A DNA stretch of 64,000 nt from an uncultured Propionibacteriaceae bacterium. Lineage in GTDB: Bacteria; Actinomycetota; Actinomycetes; Propionibacteriales; Propionibacteriaceae. Positions 30,432 through 37,588 of this stretch are shown piece after piece. The position numbers were made by a program, and so were the translations under genes. Position 1 is the first letter of the stretch, and the number at the start of each line of letters is the position of its first letter. The stretch covers positions 60,120-124,119 of the forward strand of contig CALCKT010000057.1 of NCBI GenBank assembly GCA_937965785.1, given 5' to 3'. The notes beneath the pieces were generated by a model. That model was not told where the DNA came from, searched no databases, and saw only the letters and a program-made list of their open reading frames with translations.

Positions 30432-30752
30432 ATGAGCCACGAACGCCTGCTCGCCGCACGACGCCACATCAACGAACGCAGGTTCCGCGAGGCCATCGTC
30501 GAACTGCACGTCGTGCTGGAGAACGAGACGAGACCCAGCCAGACCGAGGAGACCCTCGAACTGCTGGCCCTGGCCAATTTCAAGGCCGCCTACCTGACCG
30601 AGGCGGAACGCCTGGCCCGGCAGCTGATCTCCTCGCGACCCACCAACGCCTATGCGCACACGATCCTGGTCCGTTCGCTGGAGCGCCAGTCCAGGCACGA
30701 GGAGGCCGCCAGGGCGAGGACCCTGGCGGTTGCCCTCGGAGCCGATCTCTGA
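30432..30752 (+). CDS. Small TPR-like protein
   Basis: 106 aa from the ATG at 30432 with an ideal GAAGGAGG ribosome site. All helical, with alternating A/L/R repeats (ALANFKAAYLTEAERLARQLI, then AYAHTILVRSLERQSRHEEAARA) that read as two to three tetratricopeptide-type helix pairs. It is probably a protein-interaction module; no partner is suggested by context. The frame is open upstream to 30162, but only the segment from 30432 has coding character. A hairpin follows at 30758. Confidence 0.75.
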   Translation: MSHERLLAARRHINERRFREAIVELHVVLENETRPSQTEETLELLALANFKAAYLTEAERLARQLISSRPTNAYAHTILVRSLERQSRHEEAARARTLAVALGADL

Positions 30753-30757
30753 TCCAC

Positions 30758-30794
30758 GGGCGTTGGCGGGACCCACCGGGGCCCGCCAACGCCC
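30758..30794 (+). terminator. Hairpin after the TPR-like gene
   Basis: A perfect 13-bp inverted repeat (arms 30758-30770 GGGCGTTGGCGGG and 30782-30794) with an 11-nt loop directly after the stop codon. It has no T-run, as is common in high-GC actinobacteria. Confidence 0.55.
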
Positions 30795-30885
30795 CCGCTC
30801 ACCCACTCCACCCGGGGAACCCGCCGATTTCTCCCGCACCCTACGGATACGCTATTGTTTATCAGTCGCCCTCGCAGGGCGCATG

Positions 30886-30958
30886 GTGGGTATAGCTCAG
30901 TTGGTAGAGCACCTGGTTGTGGTCCAGGATGTCGCGGGTTCGAATCCCGTTACTCACC
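30886..30958 (+). tRNA. tRNA-His (anticodon GTG)
   Basis: A 73-nt cloverleaf. Acceptor GTGGGTA pairs with TACTCAC, the anticodon loop TTGTGGT gives GTG, and the T-arm is GCGGGTTCGAATCCCGT. The base before it (30885) is G, the encoded G-1 that opposes C73, as expected of tRNA-His. Everything from about 31 kb to 52.7 kb looks accessory, so this tRNA marks the left edge of a probable genomic island. Confidence 0.96.
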
Positions 30959-31346
30959 CCAACGAGGCCCTGTTGACATACGGGTTCCCACGCGGGGCGG
31001 ACGTCTCCTGATCGCTCGGCAACTACCTGGTGGCAAGCCACAAGTCGACCTCGCCGCAATGTGTCTGGTCGCTGGCGCGAGGGAGAGTCCCATAGCGTGG
31101 CGGCAATTCCCGCGGTGATGCGGCCGGGCTGGTCAGCCAGACCGGAGCATCTGCGTATCCCGGGACAGCCCAAACAGTCGACGCCGAGGTTGGCCCGCGA
31201 CCGATCACTCCAAGCTCAGAAGTTCGCCCCGGCACAGGCCTCGGCGACGTGCGGGGTGGCTCGTCTTCCCATCTTCGCGGCGACGGTGCCCCACCGGCAT
31301 CGCGCTCACACGACACTCATGCATTACAGTATGCAATACTGAATAC
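30959..31346. other. 388-bp gene-free island edge
   Basis: Between tRNA-His and the antitoxin I find no open frame that looks like a protein on either strand. Candidate frames are proline/arginine-rich shadows. No integrase or repeat of the tRNA 3' end is visible. The last 20 bp hold the toxin-antitoxin operator. Confidence 0.5.
31327..31341. promoter_or_regulatory. Palindromic operator of the toxin-antitoxin operon
   Basis: CAGTATGCAATACTG, a perfect 6-3-6 palindrome ending 5 bp before the antitoxin ATG. This is the expected place and form of the autoregulatory site for a ribbon-helix-helix antitoxin. Confidence 0.6.
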
Positions 31347-31580
31347 ATGACACAGATGGTGGTCCGCATTGATGAGGCGACGGAGCGCGCGCTGGCACAC
31401 CTGATGGAACTCACCGGTCTCAACAAGTCCGAGGTGGTGCGCAAGACGATTCAGGAAGCCGAGCGCCAAGCCATCATCGAACGGGTGCGACGCCAGGCCG
31501 ACGCACTGCGCGAAGACCCCAAGGACAGAGCGGAGATGCTTGCCCTGGCCGATGAGATGGACTCCCTACGTGCGTGGTGA
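31347..31580 (+). CDS. Ribbon-helix-helix antitoxin (MazE-like)
   Basis: 77 aa. The N-terminus MTQMVVRIDEATERALAHLM, followed by TGLNKSEVVRKTIQEA, has the strand-helix-helix pattern of RHH repressors. The C-terminal half is charged and helical, as in regions that wrap a toxin. It overlaps the MazF/PemK-type toxin gene downstream. It would neutralise the toxin and repress the operon through the palindrome just upstream. Confidence 0.85.
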   Translation: MTQMVVRIDEATERALAHLMELTGLNKSEVVRKTIQEAERQAIIERVRRQADALREDPKDRAEMLALADEMDSLRAW

Positions 31581-31887
31581 CATCTATCGACTTCGGGCGA
31601 ACAAACACGCACATGGCCACGAGCAACGTGGCACCAGGTATGCCGTCGTCGTACAGGCTGACTACCTGAACCTCTCCACGCTTCTCGTCGCCCCGACCTC
31701 GACGAGCGCCCGCCCCTCCGATTTCCGGCCAACGATCACCATCGACGGCACCGAGACCCGGGTATTGGTCGAGCAAATGACCGCGGTCAACGCCAGGACC
31801 CGGCTGGGCGATTTCGCCGGACGGCTCGACGCCGAGGAACTGACGGAACTCGACCGCGCCTTGGCGCTGGTGTTGGGGTTGTTCTGA
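31552..31887 (+). CDS. mazF: MazF/PemK-family endoribonuclease toxin
   Basis: 111 aa from the ATG at 31552; a GTG at 31570 just before RGDIYRLR is equally possible. MazF-type core: YVRGDIYRLRANK (the RGD-I-Y/W opening), RYAVVVQADYLNLSTLLVAPTST and TRVLVEQMTAVNARTRLG. It would cut mRNA at short single-stranded sites when the antitoxin is lost. Its start lies inside the antitoxin gene, so translation is coupled. The pair is the first gene module of the island, right next to tRNA-His. Confidence 0.88.
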   Translation: MRWTPYVRGDIYRLRANKHAHGHEQRGTRYAVVVQADYLNLSTLLVAPTSTSARPSDFRPTITIDGTETRVLVEQMTAVNARTRLGDFAGRLDAEELTELDRALALVLGLF

Positions 31888-31967
31888 TCAGTTCCGGCCA
31901 TGGCTCCCGTTTAACAAAATCATTTGTTTGGCCGGTGGAGGGAATTGGTTCGTGGCGATGCCCCGCG

Positions 31968-32321
31968 TCAAGTGGTTGGCGGGATTTCAAGTTCGGGAAA
32001 GTTGGGGATGATGGAGTCGGCCAGGCCTTGATGGACCTCTGATGGCCGGTTCCAGGCCAAGGCCTCGCGCGGCCGGATCGTGTTTGACTCGATCCGGTGT
32101 GCATCGGCCTGTCGGAGCAGGTCGAGGGCATCGTCGATCTGTTCGCGGTGGAGCCGCTCGTACTTCAAGGACCCGAAAGGAGGATCACCGGCGGTGTCGG
32201 GACCGGTCAGGCGCTTGACCAGCCGGACACCATCGAGCATGACTTCGGCCTCAGCCAGCGCGAACTCGACCCCGGCGATGATGTTGTGCTGGTTCGCCGT
32301 CTGTGCCCCAGTGTCAACGAA
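31968..32321 (-). pseudogene. Decayed transposase/integrase-core fragment
   Basis: The frame encodes ANIIAGVELALAEAE-like sequence (here QHNIIAGVEFALAEAEVML), then LTGPDTAGDPP, then SLKYERLHREQIDDAL and NTIRPREALAWNRPSEV. The final part is the C-terminal signature of a DDE integrase-core transposase. The middle, where the catalytic TDNG and NGVxxRF parts should be, is missing between PDTAGDP and SLKYERL, and the N-terminal half is absent. It is therefore a remnant with an internal deletion. The upstream part of the same frame (to 32483) is not transposase-like. Family assignment is from memory. Confidence 0.5.
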
Positions 32322-32443
32322 GCCGCACGGACGACCGGGCGGAACGGGTGGCTCTGAGGCATTTACTTGCCGCCCGCTGCAGCCTAACCTTGAGGGACGG
32401 GGACGCTGACGACCCCACCACAACGCCCAACGAGGGGATCTCG

Positions 32444-33400
32444 ATGTACGTTCACATTCTCGGCACCGGGGGGACGATCTCATCGCGCACGCGGGAAGGG
32501 GCTGGCGCCACCGCCACCGACGGCGCCGCGTCGCTGGCCGGGATGCTCACGGCCGAGGTCCGCACGACCGATGTCCTGACCACGGGCAGCTACCTGCTCA
32601 CCTTCGCCGACCTGCGGATCCTCGTCAAGGCGGTGCAGGAGGCGCTGGCCGACGACGACTGCGTCGGCGTCGTCGTGACTCACGGCACCGACACGATGGA
32701 AGAGACCGCGTTCCTCCTTGACCTCGTACACACATCTGACAAGCCAGTCGTCCTGACCGGAGCACAGCGGGCGGCCGACTCGTCACACCCCGACGGCCCC
32801 GACAATCTCGCTGATGCGGTCGCGGCCGCCGCCAGCCCTGCGCTGCGCGAGTGCGGAGTGCTGGTGTGCTTCGCGGGGCAGGTGCGATCGGCGCGCGGGG
32901 TGCGGAAGACACAGACGTGGGAGCTGACGGCCTTCGACGGCGGCACGCTCGTAGCGGAAATGCGCGACGGCGAGGCCCATGTGTTGGCTCGGCCGCGTCG
33001 CTACCCGCCGCTGCCACTGCCAACCGAAGCATTCGACAACGTGCGGGTGGAGATCGTTCCGTGTTTCCTGGGCGCGACACCGCGGGTGCTGGCCCACGTC
33101 ATCGATGACGGCGCCGACGGCATCGTCCTGGCCGGAACGGGCATCGGAAACGCGGGCGTCGGGTTCGTGGACGAGGTCGCGCGGGCGGTGGCTGCCGGCA
33201 TCCCGGTGGTACTGGCGTCCCGCGTCGTGTGGGGGCCGGTCAAGCCGATCTATGGCAACGGCGGCGGGGTCGACCTCGTGGGGGCCGGCGCCATCCCGTC
33301 GGGGGATCTGAACGCGCCGCAGTCACGAATGCTGATGGCACTGCTGCTTGGAAGGGGGGTGGGAGACAAGTTCGCCGACAACTTCGTCGCCTTCACGTAA
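32444..33400 (+). CDS. L-asparaginase (type I-like)
   Basis: 318 aa from the ATG at 32444 with GAGGGG upstream. The N-terminal nucleophile loop is ILGTGGTISS (Thr11) and the second active-site motif VVVTHGTDTMEETAFLL (Thr82, Asp83). The C-terminal domain carries GIVLAGTGIGNAG. No signal peptide is seen, so it should be cytoplasmic, releasing ammonia from asparagine or a related amide. It is followed 143 bp later by a polysaccharide-deacetylase homologue on the same strand. The upstream frame to 32303 overlaps the transposase remnant and is not part of the gene. Confidence 0.88.
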   Translation: MYVHILGTGGTISSRTREGAGATATDGAASLAGMLTAEVRTTDVLTTGSYLLTFADLRILVKAVQEALADDDCVGVVVTHGTDTMEETAFLLDLVHTSDKPVVLTGAQRAADSSHPDGPDNLADAVAAAASPALRECGVLVCFAGQVRSARGVRKTQTWELTAFDGGTLVAEMRDGEAHVLARPRRYPPLPLPTEAFDNVRVEIVPCFLGATPRVLAHVIDDGADGIVLAGTGIGNAGVGFVDEVARAVAAGIPVVLASRVVWGPVKPIYGNGGGVDLVGAGAIPSGDLNAPQSRMLMALLLGRGVGDKFADNFVAFT

Positions 33401-33456
33401 CGGGCAGGTGATGCGTCCTTGGGTCAGCTACCACGGGTTCGCAATCACCGCAGTCC

Positions 33457-33471
33457 TGGGTCATTCAGTGC
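33457..33471 (+). repeat. Short direct repeat, copy 1
   Basis: TGGGTCATTCAGTGC, which recurs with one change at 35310-35324. The two copies bracket the deacetylase and GNAT genes. It may be a remnant of a mobile-element end; low confidence. Confidence 0.35.
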
Positions 33472-33543
33472 CCACAGCGCCTCACCCATGTCCCGGCGCT
33501 TGGGCGGAATCATCTCGCAACACCAATCCTGAAAGGAGCCACC

Positions 33544-34428
33544 ATGGCAGAAAAAAAGATCTTCGTTTCCTTTGGCATAGACATCGACGCGGTAGGCGGC
33601 TGGCTGGGCTCCTACGGTGGCCAAGACTCGCCCGGCGACATCTCGCGCGGCATGTTCGCCGGCGAGGTCGGGGTGCCGAGGTTGCTGAAGCTGTTCCAGC
33701 GCGAGGAGCTGCCTGCCACGTGGTACTGGCCGGGCCATTCGATCGAGACTTTCCCGGAACAGTTCGACGAGGTCGTTGCGGCCGGGCACGAGATCGGCGT
33801 TCACGGGTATTCGCACGAGAACCCGATCGCCATGACACGTCGGCAGGAAACCGAGATCCTGGACTACTGCACGGACCTGATTGAGAAGCGTTCCGGCACC
33901 CGCCCCGTCGGATACGTCGCGCCGTGGTGGGAGTTCTCGCCGATCACGAACGAGCTGCTGGTCGAGCGGGGTTTCCTCTACGACCACTCGCTGATGCACA
34001 ACGACCACACGCCTTACTACGTGCGTGTCGGAGATTCCTGGACCAACATCAACTATGAGGCCGAGTCCGCCCACGAGTGGATGAAACCCCTGGTCAGGGG
34101 CGAGGAGACGGATCTGATCGAGCTGCCGGCCTCCTGGTACCTCGACGACCTGCCGCCGATGATGTTCATCAAGTCGAGTTTCACGTCGCACGGGTTCGTG
34201 TCCCCCAGGGATATCGAGCAGCTGTGGGCGGATCAGTTCGATTGGGTCGTGCGGGAGATGGACTACGCCGTCTTCCCAATCACCATTCACCCAGACGTCT
34301 CCGGCCGCCCGCAGAACCAACTGATGCTCGAACGCCTCATCGCCCACATGCGCGAGGCCGAAGGAGTCGAGTTCGCCTACATGAAGGACGTCGCGCTCGA
34401 CTTCAAGCAACGCTTCCCCAGGAAGTAA
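33544..34428 (+). CDS. Polysaccharide deacetylase family protein (HP0310/PgdA-like)
   Basis: 294 aa, ATG with AAAGGAG upstream. NodB-type motifs: [16 protein letters not shown] (metal Asp), [14 protein letters not shown] (His87, His91) and [13 protein letters not shown]. The sequence is strikingly like Helicobacter pylori HP0310 (PgdA) from memory, including [23 protein letters not shown] and [11 protein letters not shown]. Such proteins are reported as peptidoglycan deacetylases or, for some relatives, cyclic imide hydrolases. There is no signal peptide or membrane anchor, which argues against a simple cell-wall role. The preceding asparaginase would fit an amide/imide catabolic unit; this is inference. 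Confidence 0.85.
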   Translation: MAEKKIFVSFGIDIDAVGGWLGSYGGQDSPGDISRGMFAGEVGVPRLLKLFQREELPATWYWPGHSIETFPEQFDEVVAAGHEIGVHGYSHENPIAMTRRQETEILDYCTDLIEKRSGTRPVGYVAPWWEFSPITNELLVERGFLYDHSLMHNDHTPYYVRVGDSWTNINYEAESAHEWMKPLVRGEETDLIELPASWYLDDLPPMMFIKSSFTSHGFVSPRDIEQLWADQFDWVVREMDYAVFPITIHPDVSGRPQNQLMLERLIAHMREAEGVEFAYMKDVALDFKQRFPRK

Positions 34429-34792
34429 AGACGCTACTGGTCAGCCGAAACTTCCCATGTCAGCCAGTCACCGCCACCAGAAGTCGACTGCCTTGGAAAT
34501 GTTTACGGTTCGCTTCGTCAGTGCTTGCAGGGACTGGGTGTGGGGGAGGAACGTCTTTGACGCTCTCCCCCACGTCCAGTCATGCGGTCAGCGCCTTACC
34601 CTGCTGATGATGATGTTGAACAGACTCTCGGTGATCCGGGTGATCCGTCTCAGGATCTGGATGGACCAGGCTTGAGCGCCTGACGAGACCAGAAGACCAC
34701 TGGACAGCACAGCTTCGACCAGTACTGAGGAGGATGCCCGGCGACCCGAAGCGGAAGTCAGGCGTCACCGTAGGCGCTGCTAGTTTTGCCAA
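34429..34792. other. 364-bp intergenic stretch
   Basis: No convincing gene on either strand. It contains a 9-bp inverted repeat GTGGGGGAG (arms 34540-34548 and 34565-34573) that could end the deacetylase transcript. The open frames seen are short and low-complexity, and may be remains of decayed mobile DNA. Confidence 0.45.
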
Positions 34793-35302
34793 ATGCAGCT
34801 TCGTGCCATGGAGCCTCATGAGATCGACGAGGTCGACGCGCTGATCCGCACTGCTTTCCTCACCGCTCCAGTGACCGACGGCTCCGAGCAGGACCTGGTC
34901 AAGCGGCTCCGTTCTTCTGCTGGTTACCTACCCGAGCAGGAACTCGTCGCCCTCGACGACGACCGGATCGTCGGCCACATCCTCACCACCAGGATCGTGA
35001 TCGACGGCGAAGCAGGTCCTGTGAACGCCCTTGAGGTCGCACCACTGTGCGTCGCCTCGGACCACCGATGTCGCGGCATCGGCGCGCTCCTCATGGAGGA
35101 GGCCTTGAACCGCGGCCGAGCCGCAGGGTTCCCGGTCGTGTTCCTCGTCGGCGACCCGCGGTACTACGCGCGGTTCGGGTTTCGCCCCGTAGCAGAACTC
35201 GGCATCCACAACACCAGCTTGATTCCCGACGACGTGGTCCTGGGCGTCGAACTTGAACCGGGCGCCCTAGACGGCATTGACGGATCGGTGAGCCTCATGT
35301 GA
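34793..35302 (+). CDS. GNAT-family N-acetyltransferase (YhbS-like)
   Basis: 169 aa. The acetyl-CoA loop is VASDHRCRGIGALLMEEAL, followed by VVFLVGDPRYYARFGFRPV, the hallmark of the YhbS-like GNAT subgroup. The C-terminal part is the usual extra strand region of this subgroup. Substrate unknown. It lies alone between the deacetylase and the end of the BREX operon, which converges on it from the right; about 140 bp of non-coding DNA separates the 3' ends. Confidence 0.85.
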   Translation: MQLRAMEPHEIDEVDALIRTAFLTAPVTDGSEQDLVKRLRSSAGYLPEQELVALDDDRIVGHILTTRIVIDGEAGPVNALEVAPLCVASDHRCRGIGALLMEEALNRGRAAGFPVVFLVGDPRYYARFGFRPVAELGIHNTSLIPDDVVLGVELEPGALDGIDGSVSLM

Positions 35303-35309
35303 GCTGATT

Positions 35310-35324
35310 TGGGTCATTTAGTGC
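35310..35324 (+). repeat. Short direct repeat, copy 2
   Basis: TGGGTCATTTAGTGC, 14 of 15 bases identical to 33457-33471. It lies just after the GNAT stop codon. Confidence 0.35.
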
Positions 35325-35443
35325 ACTGGAGTGCTACGTGTTTCATCGCTGTCCACGAAGCAGGTAGTGCTCCATCCACTTGGTCGCCACTGAGTCGGGT
35401 CAATTCGACCATCGACATCTCCGCCCACCTGCCTCTTGAGGCT

Positions 35444-37573
35444 TCAAGCGCGATCATCGCCGACCTCACGAATGTAGGTGATTCCGAAGGCGACGACTTG
35501 GCGGAACTCCTGACAACGGGAGCCGAGATCGTATTGGCTGCCTGACCCTTTCTGGAAGATGTCGAGGCCTCGCCCGAGGAGGACTCTCCAGCCGTGGTCG
35601 GTGCGGATTGATCTGTCGTGGATGGTCTCGTCCCAGGTGACAGTGAATCGAATTCCAACAGTCGCAGCACTGTCTTGGATGTCTTTCAGCATGAGGAGGT
35701 GCTGCTGGGCGAATTCGCCGCTTTCGGGCCTGGTGACCAGCGTCACCGCGATCTCATCTGCAGGGTCTTTGGCGACTGCGAGTAGCGCGAGCAGATCGAC
35801 GAGGTTGCGGCCTTGGTGCGGTACGCGGATATAGGGGTCGACGATGGTGATGGCGGTTGCGCCACGCAGGTATGGCATAAGCAGTGTTTCGTAGGAGACG
35901 CCGCGCTGGTTCTCCTGGAACTCTCGGTGGCCCTCGAACAGCGGGGGTGCTGCCTCGGCTGGCGACGACACAGACATTGCGACATTCTCGGCTGCGGGCT
36001 CAAGCTCGGAGGGTGACTCAACGCTGTCCTCAGCCTCGGGAAGTTGACTTCGATAGTAGTCGGGGTATTCGTCTTCTTCCAGTGTGGTGACGCTGTGCCA
36101 GGTGCCTGTCTTGTCGGTGTAGCCGAAGTTGACGGCCGCCATCGTGGTGTCGATCCGGAGAATCTGGTCCTTGACGCGTTTGCGCCCCTCAATGGCGAAG
36201 CGAAGCAGCTCCTCGATCTCAGCTGGGGTTGCTTCGCCCTCCGGATAGATGAGCTTCATCAGGCCGGAGAAAGTCTTGTGGATGCCGTCACGGTCACGCG
36301 TGGAGATGTCTGAGCCGAGCGTGAAGTACTGCTGGTAGCGGTCGGAGTAGTCGGTGTTGCGCATGGACCGCAACACTTCGGCGATGTAGTCGACGACGAA
36401 ACCGTACCCGGAAGAGAACATCTCACTGCGGATCGTGTCCACCTCCCAGCCCGGGATGTAGAAGTGCAGCCGGTCGAGGTAGGCGGAGTCGTGGTATGCC
36501 TCGGGCAGCTCATCGAACAGGTCCGAGTGTTTGAGCATGTAGGGCACGTTGTGCGCGGTGTTACCCACGAACGCCATCGACGCTTCGGCCCCGAGGGTCT
36601 CGACACCCCGAGAGAACGACTTGTTCGCCATGTAGTTCTTCATGATGTCAACCAACGCCTTGTCGGTTCGCTTCTTCTTGCCAGCGAACTCGTCGAACGC
36701 AACCACGTCCCAGTAGCCGACCAGGCCGATGCGGCCGTTGGCATTGTTGACGAAGAGCTTCGGGACGGTGACCTCTCCACCGGAGATCAGCATGCCGTGG
36801 GGCGAGAACTCGGAGTAAATGTGGGACTTGCCGGTGCCCTTGGGGCCCAGCTCGACGAGGTTGTAGTTGCGCTCGACGAACGGGACAAGGCGGACGAGCT
36901 GCAGCAGCTTGGCCCGTCGCCCGAACAATTCGGGGTTGAAACCGATGGATTGGATCAGCAGGTCGATCCACTCCTCGGCGTTGAAGCCCCGACGCGATTC
37001 GAGGTACCCCTTGTAGTCGAAGCTCGACATCTGAATCGGCTTCAGGCTCCCCAGAATCCAGGGCACGAAGCGGGCATCATCACTGTGGAAGTACTCAATG
37101 TCGCAGATGCACCACACGCCGCCAACCAGAAGCTTCGGGTTTGCCTTCACTGTTGCGGGTTCGACGATCACCCCATGAAGACCGAGGTTGGCGAACGAGG
37201 CTTCGTACACGTCCTGCTTGTCGTTCAGTGTCACGGTTACCTTGTCAATGATCCGGTGACGGCCTTTCTCCCTGATGGTGGATTTCACCAGTTCCGACTC
37301 GTTGCGGTGCACGTAGTGGTCGGCCAGAATCTTGCGGACCGCTTCAATACCGGCTTGGATCGTCGCCTCGTCATCGGATGCTGCGTACTGGCCGAGCAGG
37401 TACTCCAGCACGTAGGACGGGACGATCGCGTTGCCCTTGACGGCCTTTACGAGGTCTTTGCGGACAACCGATCCTCCGAACAGCACGTTGATCTTGTAGT
37501 CGAGATCGCTCTGCTGAGATGCATTCTTCTCGGCGCCGCGTTTCTCGTCGGGATTGTCATCGGTGTGCGTCAT
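35444..37573 (-). CDS. brxL: BREX protein BrxL (Lon-like AAA+ ATPase)
   Basis: 709 aa. Residues 20-240 form the BrxL N-terminal domain (LFGGSVVRKDLVKAVKGNAIVPSYVLEYLLG). The AAA+ core has Walker A GPKGTGKSH at 243-251, Walker B VVAFDEF at 290-296 and a sensor-like AFVGNTAHNVPYML. From about residue 560 the C-terminus resembles the phospholipase D-like MITD1-C-type domain (LRGATAITIVDPYIR, then TIHDRSIRTDHGW) instead of a classical Lon protease domain. BrxL is a DNA-binding AAA+ ring in type 1 BREX. It is the last gene of the operon, 15 bp after pglZ. Confidence 0.92.
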   Translation of the reverse strand: MTHTDDNPDEKRGAEKNASQQSDLDYKINVLFGGSVVRKDLVKAVKGNAIVPSYVLEYLLGQYAASDDEATIQAGIEAVRKILADHYVHRNESELVKSTIREKGRHRIIDKVTVTLNDKQDVYEASFANLGLHGVIVEPATVKANPKLLVGGVWCICDIEYFHSDDARFVPWILGSLKPIQMSSFDYKGYLESRRGFNAEEWIDLLIQSIGFNPELFGRRAKLLQLVRLVPFVERNYNLVELGPKGTGKSHIYSEFSPHGMLISGGEVTVPKLFVNNANGRIGLVGYWDVVAFDEFAGKKKRTDKALVDIMKNYMANKSFSRGVETLGAEASMAFVGNTAHNVPYMLKHSDLFDELPEAYHDSAYLDRLHFYIPGWEVDTIRSEMFSSGYGFVVDYIAEVLRSMRNTDYSDRYQQYFTLGSDISTRDRDGIHKTFSGLMKLIYPEGEATPAEIEELLRFAIEGRKRVKDQILRIDTTMAAVNFGYTDKTGTWHSVTTLEEDEYPDYYRSQLPEAEDSVESPSELEPAAENVAMSVSSPAEAAPPLFEGHREFQENQRGVSYETLLMPYLRGATAITIVDPYIRVPHQGRNLVDLLALLAVAKDPADEIAVTLVTRPESGEFAQQHLLMLKDIQDSAATVGIRFTVTWDETIHDRSIRTDHGWRVLLGRGLDIFQKGSGSQYDLGSRCQEFRQVVAFGITYIREVGDDRA

Positions 37574-37588
37574 GGCTGCTGTTTCCCC

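Noticed and set aside
34429..34792. Short frames on both strands between the deacetylase and GNAT genes
   Set aside because: No start signal, no conserved motif and no family likeness; treated as non-coding.
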